Shown here: positions 1 to 8,831 of the stretch, one piece after another
How positions within the stretch are numbered: the first letter of the stretch is position 1
Layout of the letters: each line of letters starts with the position of its first letter
Source: an uncultured Leptotrichia sp.
GTDB taxonomy: Bacteria; Fusobacteriota; Fusobacteriia; Fusobacteriales; Leptotrichiaceae
Assembly: GCA_937925095.1 (NCBI GenBank)
Contig: CALEXX010000003.1
Span: 42,726-106,725, forward strand
Length of the DNA: 64,000 bases
Reading direction: 5' to 3'
Notes under the pieces: model-generated
The model's input: the letters and a program-made list of their open reading frames with translations, nothing else
The model's database searches: none
What the model was told of the DNA's origin: nothing
Position numbers and translations under genes: made by a program

Positions 1-519
1 ATCAAGCTTTAAAGGATATATTCCAAAAAGCTTTTCATCGAGAGGATACTTTTTAATTCCGTAATGATAATAAAGTCCCGCCTGTGCTCCCCAACATATA
101 TACAATGTTGAAAAAACATGTTTATTACTCCATTCTAAAATTTCTGTAAGTTCCTTCCAGTAGTCAACTTTTTCAAATTCAAGAGTTTCCACAGGAGCTC
201 CTGTAATTATAAGCCCATCAAACTTCTCATCTTTTATATCATTAAAAGTCTTATAGAAATTTTGCATATGTTCTTCTGAAATATTTTTTGACACATAGCT
301 ATCCATTTTTAAAAGTGTTACCTCCATTTGAAGTGGAGTATTACTTAATAACCTTAAAAGCTGTGTTTCTGTTTCTATTTTTGTAGGCATCAGATTTACT
401 ATTACAAATTTTAAAGGACGAATATCTTGCGACAATGCTCTTGCTTCATTCATTACAAAAATATTCTCCTTTGCTAAAATATTTACAGCTGGCAAATTAT
501 TTGGTATTTTTATAGGCAT
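1..519 (-). CDS. metA: Homoserine O-acyltransferase (MetA family), cut by window edge
   Basis: MetA acylates homoserine from succinyl- or acetyl-CoA, the first committed step of cytosolic methionine synthesis. The minus strand from ATG at 519 reads 173 codons with no stop, so the C-terminus lies outside the window. It begins MPIKIPNNLPAVNIL and continues through VNLMPTKIETETQLLRLL, ITGAPVE and YICWGAQAG. The Cys of CWGAQA is residue 142, the position of the acyl-accepting nucleophile in the E. coli enzyme. The later catalytic His and Glu are not visible. GAAAGGAGAA is a good ribosome binding site before this ATG. The acyl donor cannot be decided from this part of the protein. Family assignment is certain; the donor is not. 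Confidence 0.93.
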   Translation of the reverse strand, partial: MPIKIPNNLPAVNILAKENIFVMNEARALSQDIRPLKFVIVNLMPTKIETETQLLRLLSNTPLQMEVTLLKMDSYVSKNISEEHMQNFYKTFNDIKDEKFDGLIITGAPVETLEFEKVDYWKELTEILEWSNKHVFSTLYICWGAQAGLYYHYGIKKYPLDEKLFGIYPLKLD

Positions 520-578
520 TGTCAATATTCTCCTTTCATTATTTTTTATAGCTTAAAGCTTATTCAATTTTATTAAAT

Positions 579-607
579 ATTATATATTTTTTTCTCTTAA
601 ATTGCAA
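579..607 (-). promoter_or_regulatory. Promoter of metA
   Basis: On the minus strand TTGCAA (607-602) and TATAAT (584-579) are separated by 17 bp, about 50 nt upstream of the metA start. The match to sigma-70 consensus is good. The site lies immediately next to the tandem 17-bp repeats at 612-672. Confidence 0.65.
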
Positions 608-611
608 CAGA

Positions 612-672
612 ATTTGTGAATTCTTATATTTTCTGAACTACAATATAACTAAAACATTTGTGAATTCTTATA
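612..672. repeat. Two 17-bp direct repeats upstream of the metA promoter
   Basis: The sequence ATTTGTGAATTCTTATA occurs exactly at 612-628 and 656-672, with starts 44 bp apart (about four helical turns). Each copy is centred on GAATTC and is partly palindromic. The inner copy ends five bases upstream of the metA -35 box. This layout fits a pair of activator binding sites, but the regulator is unknown. Confidence 0.6.
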
Positions 673-741
673 AAAATCTTTGTTAAAACTTTTTTATATG
701 CTTTTTCAAATAAAAATTTAAATGAAATTATAAGAAAAAGC

Positions 742-770
742 TTGACAAATACTCAGAATATTTATAAAAT
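742..770 (+). promoter_or_regulatory. Promoter of dtd
   Basis: TTGACA (742-747) and TAAAAT (765-770) are spaced by 17 bp, ending 37 bp upstream of the dtd ATG. The NlpC/P60 gene 31 bp after dtd is probably cotranscribed from it. Confidence 0.65.
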
Positions 771-807
771 AGAATAGCAAAGATACGTTTTTTTACAGGT
801 GGTTTTT

Positions 808-1245
808 ATGAAATTAATTATACAAAGGGTAAAGTCTGCTAAAATGTCTGTTAATAGTAGTTTTAAATGTGAAATTAACAGAGGAATAGTTGCATACCTG
901 GGTATTACACATGAAGATGACATTAAAGATATTAATTACTGCGTTGATAAATTAATCCATTTAAGAATTTTTGATGATGAAAATGGTAAATTGAATTTAT
1001 CTGTACAGGATATCAAAGGAGAATTGTTAATCGTAAGTAATTTTACAATTTACGGAAATACAAAAAAAGGCAGAAGACCGGATTATTTAAATTCAGCACC
1101 TGCTGAAAAAGCAAAAAAGATATATGACCTTTTTATTGAAAAACTTTCAGAAACAGATGTTCCATTTAAAACAGGAGAATTTCAGCAATATATGGAAATA
1201 GAGTCAATAAATGATGGTCCAATAAATTTAATTATAGAATCTTAA
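808..1245 (+). CDS. dtd: D-aminoacyl-tRNA deacylase (DTD)
   Basis: DTD hydrolyses D-aminoacyl-tRNAs (and glycyl-tRNA(Ala)), a chiral proofreading step in the cytosol. The protein starts MKLIIQRVKSAKMSV and has the two family active-site motifs: SNFTIYG, a version of SQFTLYG, near residue 77, and the C-terminal NDGPINL, a version of NxGPVT. At 145 residues it has the usual length. A GTG at 799 is in frame, but it is part of the Shine-Dalgarno sequence AGGTGG, so ATG at 808 is the start. It is followed after 31 bp by the NlpC/P60 lipoprotein gene. Confidence 0.94.
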   Translation: MKLIIQRVKSAKMSVNSSFKCEINRGIVAYLGITHEDDIKDINYCVDKLIHLRIFDDENGKLNLSVQDIKGELLIVSNFTIYGNTKKGRRPDYLNSAPAEKAKKIYDLFIEKLSETDVPFKTGEFQQYMEIESINDGPINLIIES

Positions 1246-1276
1246 AAATAAAAAACTTCAGAAAGGAAAAGTTATT

Positions 1277-1954
1277 ATGAAAAAGAAAAATGTTATTCTG
1301 ATGGCTTCGCTTTCCTTATTTGCAATGAACTGTTCAACTTTACAAAATAATTCTGCTTCTAGAAAAAGAAATAATAAAGTTAAAACAGATCCTGAAACTG
1401 CAGATGCAACTGAAAGCAGAAAAGAAAATGACAGGGAGCACAAATCAGACAATCAAAATTTAAAAAACAGATTTAGTAATGACAGTCTAGTTATTACTAA
1501 AATTAATGAACTGCAGGAAAAAAATCAGAGACTTTTAATTAGCGGTACAAGTTCTGAAATACGTACAGTAAAATTACAGAATGCTCTCTTAAAATCATTT
1601 GAAAACTGGAAAGGTACAAGATACTCATTCGGTGGAGATTCAAGCAGAGGAATTGACTGTTCTGCCTTAACACGTAGAGTTTATCGTGAAGTCTTCAGTT
1701 TTGAATTGCCTAGAGTTACAAAAGATCAGATTAAAGTAGGAAGACATGTTTCAAGAAATAATTTAAAACCTGGAGATATTTTATACTTCAGACCGGATGG
1801 AAAATATAATCACACAGCTGTTTATCTAGGAAATTCATTGTTCATAAACGCTTCTTCCTCAAAAGGAGTTATATTATCTTCAATGGAACACTCTTACTGG
1901 TCAAAATATTTTGTACATGGTGTTAGAGTTGATACTGCAAGTGCAAATGTATAA
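1277..1954 (+). CDS. NlpC/P60 family peptidoglycan endopeptidase, probable lipoprotein
   Basis: This is probably a cell-wall D,L-endopeptidase of the Spr/MepS type. The N-terminus (MKKKNVILMASLSLFAMNC) is a short signal sequence ending in a Cys. The residue before the Cys is Asn, which is unusual for a lipobox. A polar linker of about 85 residues follows, then an NlpC/P60 domain from about residue 110 to the end. Catalytic Cys lies in GIDCSALT, His in YNHTAVYLG, and a third polar residue is the Asn of INASSSKGV, a position that is His or Asn in the family. Upstream dtd and a good RBS (AGAAAGGAAAAG) support the start. A strong terminator follows at 1971. Confidence 0.88.
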   Translation: MKKKNVILMASLSLFAMNCSTLQNNSASRKRNNKVKTDPETADATESRKENDREHKSDNQNLKNRFSNDSLVITKINELQEKNQRLLISGTSSEIRTVKLQNALLKSFENWKGTRYSFGGDSSRGIDCSALTRRVYREVFSFELPRVTKDQIKVGRHVSRNNLKPGDILYFRPDGKYNHTAVYLGNSLFINASSSKGVILSSMEHSYWSKYFVHGVRVDTASANV

Positions 1955-1970
1955 ATAGCATAATATAATA

Positions 1971-2026
1971 AAAAACTGTTTCTGCCAGATATTTTTAAAA
2001 TCTGAAAGCTTGAAACAGTTTTTTTT
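1971..2026. terminator. Bidirectional terminator between convergent genes
   Basis: AAAAACTGTTTC (1971-1982) pairs with GAAACAGTTTTT (2012-2023), a 12-bp stem. It has a T run on the plus strand and a run of A bases before it, so it can also end transcription from the minus strand. It separates the NlpC/P60 gene from the convergent membrane protein gene. Confidence 0.85.
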
Positions 2027-2036
2027 ATTATTTTTT

Positions 2037-2852
2037 CTATTCTTCTATTTTATTTTCCATCACATTAGCAGTTTCTTCTTTTTTACCAGTAAGATAAGAA
2101 AATTCATCCGGTATTTCACTTGTATACTCTACATTAAGATAAATAATTGATAATAACATTATTTTAAATATATTAAGTGATACTGTTATAGCAGTGCTTA
2201 AAAGAAGTCCTATAATTCCTAATTTACCTAAAATCTGTCCTACTCCAACATTTAATGCCCCAATAACAAATATTGGTATAAACATTCTCAATTTATTTCC
2301 TTTAGAAAGATATAAATTATATCTGAACGATTCCCAGAAACTACCTCTTCTTGATATATATATTGGCATAAAGTATAAAATACATATTTGTATAAGAAGC
2401 ATTATAACTACTAAGATTATAATCGGAATTCGCATTTCAGAAAAAAATCTTATCTGGTCTGTTCTTGATAATCTTTCTATTCCAAGGGTGAAAATATAAT
2501 GCATAAACATCGCCCCCAATACAACTCCAATCAAAGCTGAAAAGCCTAGCAGTGCAAATATTTTTCTTAGATTACCGTTGTTATCATATTCCCTTTCCTC
2601 TATTTTAAAAATCACTTTCTTGTATAGCAACCACATTCTAGATATAGCCACAAGTGTTACTATACCTGTAAGCATTTCGAATAAAGGATTCTGACTTATA
2701 ACAGAAAATACAGATGCCAAATAAAGAACATATAATACTATTATTTCCTTATTATCATTTTTCATCATTTCCTTAAATAATTCATATGCTACTATAAAAT
2801 ACTGTCTGAAAGTAAGTTTCCCTTCCCGTAATAATTTTCTCAATTCATCCAT
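2037..2852 (-). CDS. Multi-pass membrane protein of unknown function
   Basis: I do not recognise a specific family. The 271-residue protein has a soluble, charged N-terminus (about residues 1-35), then roughly six hydrophobic segments: about 38-56, 60-77, 100-125, 143-165, 193-215 and 216-240. It has a hydrophilic tail rich in Glu. The segment RGSFWESFRYNLYLSKGNKLRMF before the last two helices resembles the amphipathic stretch seen in DUF975-like and GDPD-associated membrane proteins, but this is weak. The RBS is GAAAGGAGAAAAG. It lies alone between the terminator at 1971 and the end of the SBP array. Confidence 0.72.
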   Translation of the reverse strand: MDELRKLLREGKLTFRQYFIVAYELFKEMMKNDNKEIIVLYVLYLASVFSVISQNPLFEMLTGIVTLVAISRMWLLYKKVIFKIEEREYDNNGNLRKIFALLGFSALIGVVLGAMFMHYIFTLGIERLSRTDQIRFFSEMRIPIIILVVIMLLIQICILYFMPIYISRRGSFWESFRYNLYLSKGNKLRMFIPIFVIGALNVGVGQILGKLGIIGLLLSTAITVSLNIFKIMLLSIIYLNVEYTSEIPDEFSYLTGKKEETANVMENKIEE

Positions 2853-2975
2853 TAACTCTTTTCTCCTTTCATTATTTAAAATTTTCCTTTAAAATTCTAT
2901 CATTTTTTAATGATTTAATCAATATTTTCTTTATTTTATAACTTTTATTTTATAACTTTTTCTTTACAATATCTG

Positions 2976-3004
2976 AAAAAAGAAAGAGGGCTTTTATTAC
3001 CCTC
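2976..3004 (-). terminator. Terminator after SBP1
   Basis: On the minus strand GAGGG and CCCTC (3004-3000 and 2990-2986) form a short GC stem around a 9-base loop, followed by a T-rich tract. It lies 12 bp after the SBP1 stop codon and closes the whole peptide-transport region. Confidence 0.6.
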
Positions 3005-3016
3005 ATTCAGTTATAG

Positions 3017-4807
3017 CTATTTTTTAGATTTTATAGGTTCTGCAGCTGTAAGTTCAACTAAGTGTATTCCTTTTCCTTGTTTTAATGCCCCATAAGCTAC
3101 ATCAAAGTTTTTAACACGTTTATTTACAGGATATAATTGATATCTGTAAGTTAAAGGTACTTCTACTGCTTGATTTATATAGTATTCTTGCCATTTTTTA
3201 TAAGCTTCAGGCTTATAGTTAGGATCTGTCAATGTTTTAGGACTTGTTACTTCTGCCATCAGTTTGTCATTTTCATCTGAAGCAAATCTTGAATAATTGA
3301 ACATTGATTTACGTCCTGCTGTTTCGTATGGCCCTAAGTTTGTTCCAACTCCCCATGCTGCAAAATATACATCTATTTCCGGGTCATCTGCTTCAACCTT
3401 GTCGTAGAAACTGTTAAATTCTATAAGTCTTCCTGTTGCAAGAACACCTTTTATTCCTATTTCCTTCCATTGCTGTATATAGAACTGTACTAATGGTTCA
3501 GCTATATCCCCACCTGACATTGCGGCAATTTTTATTTCAAATGGTTTTCCATTTTTATCTTCTCTATATCCATCACCATTTACATCTTTATATCCGGCTT
3601 CATCTAAAAGTTTTTTAGCCTTTTCAGGATCATAAGGAAATCCTGCTAAATCTTTTGGATAGTATTTTCCAAATACAGGTGGCACAGAAGAAGTAGCTTT
3701 TTCTCTTAATCCGTCATAGAAGGCTTTTACCATCTGGTTTATATCAAGTCCATAAGCAAGTGCCTGTCTTAATTTTAAATCTGCCATTTTTGCATTTGGA
3801 TTTACTACATTTTCACCCTTTGCCTTATCATATTTACCCATTTTAAATCCTAAATATGAATAATAAAGTTCCTGTCTTCCAAGTGTTTCAATATTATCAA
3901 AATCTTTGTAAATTTTATATAATTCTGTTGGAATAGAAAATACTATATCATATTTTCCAGACTTTATTGCGGCAGTTATTGTCTGTGAATTTACAACCTG
4001 TATTGTAACCTTGTCTGTTTTAGGTTTTCCTTTAAAATAATAAGGATTTCCTTTTAGTTCTATACTTTCTCCAGGCACTATGCTGCTTATAGTATAAGGT
4101 CCTGCCACTACCACTTTTGTTCTTACTTTTTCTGATTTTTCAAGATCTTTTATAGGAACATCCTTTAAGTAATGCTTTGGCATTGCATATCTTTCCAGAC
4201 CGTTTCCTCCTGTATAAATTCCTTGTCCCATTTCTTTAAAAGAAATTTCCACTGTCTTATCATCGATTTTTTTAATTCCTGAAATTGTAGATGCCTTTCC
4301 TGCTTTATACTCTTCCATTCCTACTATTTTGGCACTTTCATCACTATATCTTACACCAGTGTAATCTTTATTACCTATTACTTCATAAGTATAGATAATA
4401 TCATCTGCAACTATTGGCTGACCGTCAGACCATTTCATTCCGTCCTTTATTTTTATAGTTGCCTTTTTGTTTTCCGGATCTACACTTAAAGTAGCTATTC
4501 CTGTGTCAGTTACTTCAAAGTTTTCATCAATATCTAAAATATAACTTCCTAAAAACCAGTCAATTATATCTCCGTCATAACCGTCCTTATACATTGCCTG
4601 ATTAAATATTCCTACTAATGGTGAATCCTTAACCATTGCAACACTTAGAACTGCTCCTGGAACTGCATTATCTTTATTCTGAGTTTCTGTTTCAAATTTT
4701 ATACTCTCAGAATTCTTATTTCCATCAGCACTCTTTTTCTGCCCTGGTCCACATGACATTAACAACATCATCATAATTAACACTGAAACTACACTTTTAA
4801 TTTTCAT
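3017..4807 (-). CDS. oppA: Peptide ABC transporter substrate-binding lipoprotein (SBP1)
   Basis: A family 5 extracellular solute-binding protein that captures peptides and delivers them to the OppBC permease. The signal peptide ends in a lipobox, LLMSCGPG, with lipid-modified Cys at residue 19. The mature part (596 residues in all) shows the class features: KDGMKWSDGQPIVADDIIY, RQELYYSYLGF, LRQALAYGLDINQMV and the loop KDVNGDGYREDKNGKP. The first hallmark is about residue 130. It is the last of four tandem paralogues and has its own promoter (4852-4880) and terminator. The natural substrate cannot be read from the sequence; peptides are the most likely. Confidence 0.9.
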   Translation of the reverse strand: MKIKSVVSVLIMMMLLMSCGPGQKKSADGNKNSESIKFETETQNKDNAVPGAVLSVAMVKDSPLVGIFNQAMYKDGYDGDIIDWFLGSYILDIDENFEVTDTGIATLSVDPENKKATIKIKDGMKWSDGQPIVADDIIYTYEVIGNKDYTGVRYSDESAKIVGMEEYKAGKASTISGIKKIDDKTVEISFKEMGQGIYTGGNGLERYAMPKHYLKDVPIKDLEKSEKVRTKVVVAGPYTISSIVPGESIELKGNPYYFKGKPKTDKVTIQVVNSQTITAAIKSGKYDIVFSIPTELYKIYKDFDNIETLGRQELYYSYLGFKMGKYDKAKGENVVNPNAKMADLKLRQALAYGLDINQMVKAFYDGLREKATSSVPPVFGKYYPKDLAGFPYDPEKAKKLLDEAGYKDVNGDGYREDKNGKPFEIKIAAMSGGDIAEPLVQFYIQQWKEIGIKGVLATGRLIEFNSFYDKVEADDPEIDVYFAAWGVGTNLGPYETAGRKSMFNYSRFASDENDKLMAEVTSPKTLTDPNYKPEAYKKWQEYYINQAVEVPLTYRYQLYPVNKRVKNFDVAYGALKQGKGIHLVELTAAEPIKSKK

Positions 4808-4851
4808 ACTAACCTACCTCCAGTTTTTTTATTGATATATTAACTTAATTT

Positions 4852-4880
4852 ATTCTAGCACTTTTAATAAATTATATCAA
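4852..4880 (-). promoter_or_regulatory. Promoter of SBP1
   Basis: TTGATA (4880-4875) and TAGAAT (4857-4852) with 17 bp between them on the minus strand, lying between the SBP2 terminator and SBP1. This suggests SBP1 can be expressed on its own. Confidence 0.6.
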
Positions 4881-4894
4881 TACTTTTTTCACAT

Positions 4895-4932
4895 CATAAA
4901 AAACGCTGATAATCCTTTATTTATCAGCGTTT
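4895..4932 (-). terminator. Terminator after SBP2
   Basis: AAACGCTGATAA (4901-4912) is a perfect 12-bp inverted repeat with TTATCAGCGTTT (4921-4932). On the minus strand the stem is followed by TTTTTT, so it ends the SBP2 transcript. Confidence 0.88.
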
Positions 4933-5006
4933 GAATCAATTTTACATCTTTTTCGATATCTTATATCTTTTATATAATTTTCATATATAACAGTTATATT
5001 TAACTA

Positions 5007-6809
5007 TTAGTTTGTTGCTTTTATAGGTTCTGCAGCTGTAAGTTCCCACTGCTGAACCATTTTTCCATTTAAAAATAAATCGTATCCTACATAGAAGTTT
5101 TTAACTCTTTTATTTATAGGGAATATTTCATATCTATAAGTTAAAGGTACTTCAACTGCTTGATTTATATAATATTCCTGCCATTTTTTATAAGCTTCTG
5201 CTTTATAATTAGGATCTTCCAATGTTTTAGGACTTGAAATTTCAGCCATTAACTTATCATTTTCATCAGAAACGAATCTTGGGAAGTTAAATGGTGTTTT
5301 TCTTCCTCCACCTTCAATTGGGTTCAAGTTTGTTCCAACTGACCATGCAGCAAAGAATACATCTATTTCAGGGTCATCAGCCTGTACTTTATCATAGAAA
5401 CTGTTAAATTCTATAAGTCTTCCTGTAGAAAGAACACCTTTTATACCAATTTCTTTCCATTGCTGTATATAGAACTGTGCCAATGGTTCAGCTATATCTC
5501 CACCTGCCATTGAGGCTATTCTCACTTCAAATGGTTTTCCATTTTTATCTTCTCTGTATCCATCTCCATTTACATCTTTGTATCCTGCTTCGTCTAAAAG
5601 CTGTTTTGCCTTTTCAGGATTATAAGGGAATCCCGGTATATCTTTTGAATAATATTTTTTAAATGCAGGAGGTACAGCCATTGTAGCTCTTTCTCTTAAT
5701 CCATAATAGAAAGCTTTTACCATTTGTTCTACATCAAGACCGTAAACAAGAGCCTGTCTCAATCTTATATCTGCCATTTTTGCATTTGGATCTGTTATAT
5801 TTTCTCCTTTTACCTTGTCAAAATGACCTACTTTGAAAGCCATATATGAATAATATAATTCCTGTCTTCCAAGTATTTCAAGGTTATTTAAATCCTTATA
5901 TGATTTATACAAATTTGTAGGAATACGTAAAGCCATATCATATTTTCCTGTTTTCAAAGCTGATACAACAGTATTTGAGTTTACTACTTCCACTGTTGCT
6001 TTTTCAATTTTTGGCTTACCTCTAAAGTGATGTGGGTTTGCCTTAAGTTCTAAACTTTCTCCTTGAACTCCACTAACTATAGTATACGCACCAAGAGTTA
6101 TCATTTTGTTTCTTACTTTTTCTGATTTTTCTAAATCTTTTATAGGTATATCTTTTAAATGGTGTTCAGGTAATGCTGACGCTATTAATCCATTTCCTCC
6201 AGTGTAAACACCTTGTCCCAGTTCTGTAAATGAAACTTCTACTGTTTTGTCATCAATTTTCTTAAGTCCTGAGATATCCTGTGCTTTACCTTCATGATAT
6301 TCCTTCATTCCTACTACTTTTTCATTGTCATCATTATATCTTACACCTGTGTAATCTTTACTTCCTATTACTTTATATGCAAATATAATATCATCAGCTG
6401 TCAATGGCTGTCCATCTGACCATTTTATTCCATCTTTTATTTTTATTGTAGCTTTTTTATTTGGAGCATCTACAGATAATGTTGCCATTCCTGTATCTGT
6501 AATTTCAAAGTTTTCATCCAGATCAAATATTTCATTTCTAAAGAAAGTAGATATTAATTCACCATCATATCCATCTCCCTGACCTATATTTGAATAGAAA
6601 ATACCGATTAAAGGAGAATCTTTTACTATCGCAACTCTTAAAACTGCATCTTTTACTGCTGGTGCAGTATTTGTTGTTTCAATAGGGAATTTTGAAGCAT
6701 CTACAGTTTCCCCGCCACCTTTCTTACTTTTCTTTTCTCCCGGTCCACAAGCTGTAAGTAGCATCATGATAGCGACCAAAAGAAGCATAATCGACTTCTT
6801 AATTTTCAT
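5007..6809 (-). CDS. oppA: Peptide ABC transporter substrate-binding lipoprotein (SBP2)
   Basis: A family 5 peptide-binding lipoprotein of 600 residues, clearly a paralogue of the three neighbours. The lipobox LLTACGPG puts the lipidated Cys at residue 21; a Lys/Gly-rich linker follows. Shared blocks include KDGIKWSDGQPLTADDIIF, RQELYYSYMAF, LRQALVYGLDVEQMV, the EF-hand-like loop KDVNGDGYREDKNGKP and FYIQQWKEIGIKG. It differs from SBP1 at several loop segments, for example DQGDGYDGEL near residue 80 and NLNPIEGGGR, as expected if the paralogues bind different peptides. It has a promoter at 6847 and a strong terminator at 4901, so it looks monocistronic. The RBS is CAGGAGGTTA. Confidence 0.9.
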   Translation of the reverse strand: MKIKKSIMLLLVAIMMLLTACGPGEKKSKKGGGETVDASKFPIETTNTAPAVKDAVLRVAIVKDSPLIGIFYSNIGQGDGYDGELISTFFRNEIFDLDENFEITDTGMATLSVDAPNKKATIKIKDGIKWSDGQPLTADDIIFAYKVIGSKDYTGVRYNDDNEKVVGMKEYHEGKAQDISGLKKIDDKTVEVSFTELGQGVYTGGNGLIASALPEHHLKDIPIKDLEKSEKVRNKMITLGAYTIVSGVQGESLELKANPHHFRGKPKIEKATVEVVNSNTVVSALKTGKYDMALRIPTNLYKSYKDLNNLEILGRQELYYSYMAFKVGHFDKVKGENITDPNAKMADIRLRQALVYGLDVEQMVKAFYYGLRERATMAVPPAFKKYYSKDIPGFPYNPEKAKQLLDEAGYKDVNGDGYREDKNGKPFEVRIASMAGGDIAEPLAQFYIQQWKEIGIKGVLSTGRLIEFNSFYDKVQADDPEIDVFFAAWSVGTNLNPIEGGGRKTPFNFPRFVSDENDKLMAEISSPKTLEDPNYKAEAYKKWQEYYINQAVEVPLTYRYEIFPINKRVKNFYVGYDLFLNGKMVQQWELTAAEPIKATN

Positions 6810-6846
6810 TTTTTGTAACCTCCTGTTTTTTTTAATTTATATATAA

Positions 6847-6875
6847 AGTTTACCACCTTTTTTTCAAATTGGCAA
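6847..6875 (-). promoter_or_regulatory. Promoter of SBP2
   Basis: TTGCCA (6875-6870) and TAAACT (6852-6847) with 17 bp between them on the minus strand. An overlapping alternative is TTGAAA plus TATATA with 16 bp. Either lies downstream of the SBP3 terminator. Confidence 0.5.
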
Positions 6876-6921
6876 ATATTTTTCAAAAATTTTTCAAATT
6901 TTATTATAATTTTTGAGAAAA

Positions 6922-6972
6922 TACAGAAAAATTGCACTTCAAATCTTTTATTAAGATTAAAAAGTGCAATTT
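6922..6972 (-). terminator. Terminator after SBP3
   Basis: AAATTGCACTT (6929-6939) pairs with AAGTGCAATTT (6962-6972). On the minus strand the stem is followed by a short T run. It starts 14 bp after the SBP3 stop codon. Confidence 0.82.
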
Positions 6973-6985
6973 CATATAATTAATA

Positions 6986-8773
6986 CTAATTTTTTGCTTT
7001 TATAGGTTCAGCTGCTGTTAACTCTATTGTATAAACTCCTCCGGCACTTCCATATGAAATATTATAATTTTTTACCCTTTTATTTACAGGGAATACTTCG
7101 TATCTGTATGTTAGAGGTACTTCAACTGCCTGATTTATAAAGTATTCCTGCCATTTTTTATAAGCTTCTGCTTTATAATTAGGATCAGTCAATGTTTTAG
7201 GGTTAGCAGTATCTTCCATAAGTCTTGTATTTTCGTCAGAAACAAAACGTGTATAGTTAAATGCCGCACGTGGTCCTTTTACCTTCATTGCATTCAGGTC
7301 GCTTCCTGTTCCCCATGCAGCAAAGAATACATCTATTTCAGGATCATCTGCTTTTACTTTTTCATAGAAACTGTTGAATTCTATAAGTCTTCCTGTAGCA
7401 AGTACAGCTTTTATTCCTATTTCCTTCCATTGCTGTATATAGAACTGTACTAACGGTTCAGCTATATCTCCACCTGCCATTGCAGCTATTCTCACTTCAA
7501 ATGGTTTTCCATTTTTGTCTTCCCTGTATCCGTCTCCATTTACATCTTTATATCCTGCTTCATCTAAAAGCTGTTTTGCTTTTTCAGGATTATATGGGAA
7601 TCCTTTTATATCTTTTGTATAATATTTCTTAAATACAGGTGGTATTGATGTTGTAGCTCTTTCTCTTAATCCATGATAGAAAGCTTTTACCATTTGTTCT
7701 ATATCAAGTCCGTATGCAAGAGCCTGTCTCAATTTTATATCTGCCATTTTTGCATTTGGATCTACTATGCTTATACCTTTTTCTTTATCATATTTTCCCA
7801 CTTTGAATCCCATATATGAATAATAAAGTTCCTGTCTTCCAAGTACTTGAAGATTATCCAGATCTTTAAATGTTTTATATAAATCTGTAGGTATTTGATA
7901 AGCTATATCATATTTCCCTGCTTTTAGAGCTGAAACTATTGTCTGTGAATTTACAACTTCCACAGTAACTTTTTCAGTTTTTGCTTTACCTTTATAGAAA
8001 TAAGGATTTGCCTTAAGTTCTAAACTTTCTCCCTGTATTGCTTTCTCAACTGTATAAGGTCCTGTTGTAAGAACTTTATTTCTTGATTTTTCTGACGTTT
8101 CAAGATCTTTTATAGCTACATCCTTTAAATAATGTTTCGGAAGGGCATATCCTATAAGACCATTTCCTAATGTATATATTCCCTGACCAATTTCATTGAA
8201 TGAAATTTCAACTGTATTGTTGTCAATTTTTTTGATTCCTGATATAGTTGAAGCTTTTCCTTCATGATATTCCTTCATTCCTATTATTTTTTCGTTGTCA
8301 TCAGTATATCTTATACCTGTATAATCTTTATTTCCAACAACTTCATATGCATAAATTACATCATCCGCAACAATAGGCTGTCCGTCAGACCATTTCATTC
8401 CATCTTTTATTTTTATAGTTGCCTTTTTATTTTCAGCATCTACTGTTAAAGTTGCAATTCCTCCGTCTGTCACTTCAAAATTCTCATCTGTTTCAAATAT
8501 ACCTGAACCTAAAAAGTTATCAACAAGAATTCCGTCATAACCATCTGAATAAACTACATCACTTAACAATCCTACCAATGGTGAATCCTTTACTATTGCC
8601 ACTTTTAAAACTGCATCCTTTACAGCTTGGCCATCATTTGATGTTTCAACTGGAAACGCCACATTTTCATTTGATGTATCCCCTGCCTTACTCTTCTTTT
8701 CCCCTGGTCCGCACGCGGTTACTAATAACATAATTGTTAATAAAAACAGCATGACTATTTTCTTTCTGCTCAT
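6986..8773 (-). CDS. oppA: Peptide ABC transporter substrate-binding lipoprotein (SBP3)
   Basis: A family 5 peptide-binding lipoprotein of 595 residues. The lipobox is LLVTACGPG, with Cys at residue 21 encoded by TGC (8711-8713). The conserved blocks KDGMKWSDGQPIVADDVIY, RQELYYSYMGFKVGKY, LRQALAYGLDIEQMV and KDVNGDGYREDKNGKP are all present. It follows SBP4 by only 58 bp with no terminator, so the two are probably cotranscribed; a terminator follows at 6922. The C-terminal loop (YNISYGSAGGVYTIEL) is shorter than in its neighbours. The RBS is CCAGGAGGTAAG. Confidence 0.9.
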   Translation of the reverse strand: MSRKKIVMLFLLTIMLLVTACGPGEKKSKAGDTSNENVAFPVETSNDGQAVKDAVLKVAIVKDSPLVGLLSDVVYSDGYDGILVDNFLGSGIFETDENFEVTDGGIATLTVDAENKKATIKIKDGMKWSDGQPIVADDVIYAYEVVGNKDYTGIRYTDDNEKIIGMKEYHEGKASTISGIKKIDNNTVEISFNEIGQGIYTLGNGLIGYALPKHYLKDVAIKDLETSEKSRNKVLTTGPYTVEKAIQGESLELKANPYFYKGKAKTEKVTVEVVNSQTIVSALKAGKYDIAYQIPTDLYKTFKDLDNLQVLGRQELYYSYMGFKVGKYDKEKGISIVDPNAKMADIKLRQALAYGLDIEQMVKAFYHGLRERATTSIPPVFKKYYTKDIKGFPYNPEKAKQLLDEAGYKDVNGDGYREDKNGKPFEVRIAAMAGGDIAEPLVQFYIQQWKEIGIKAVLATGRLIEFNSFYEKVKADDPEIDVFFAAWGTGSDLNAMKVKGPRAAFNYTRFVSDENTRLMEDTANPKTLTDPNYKAEAYKKWQEYFINQAVEVPLTYRYEVFPVNKRVKNYNISYGSAGGVYTIELTAAEPIKAKN

Positions 8774-8831
8774 TTTCTTACCTCCTGGTTTTTTTTTAAC
8801 TAATGTATATAACTAAAGTTATATCTAAATA

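Noticed and set aside
520..807. Methionine-type riboswitch (SAM or T-box) upstream of metA
   Set aside because: The leader between the promoter and metA is only about 50 nt, too short for these elements. The repeats lie upstream of the promoter, which fits protein binding instead.
8264..8733. Plus-strand frames of 61 and 104 codons inside SBP3
   Set aside because: Antisense shadows of a well-supported gene, with Phe/Leu/His-rich composition and no RBS.
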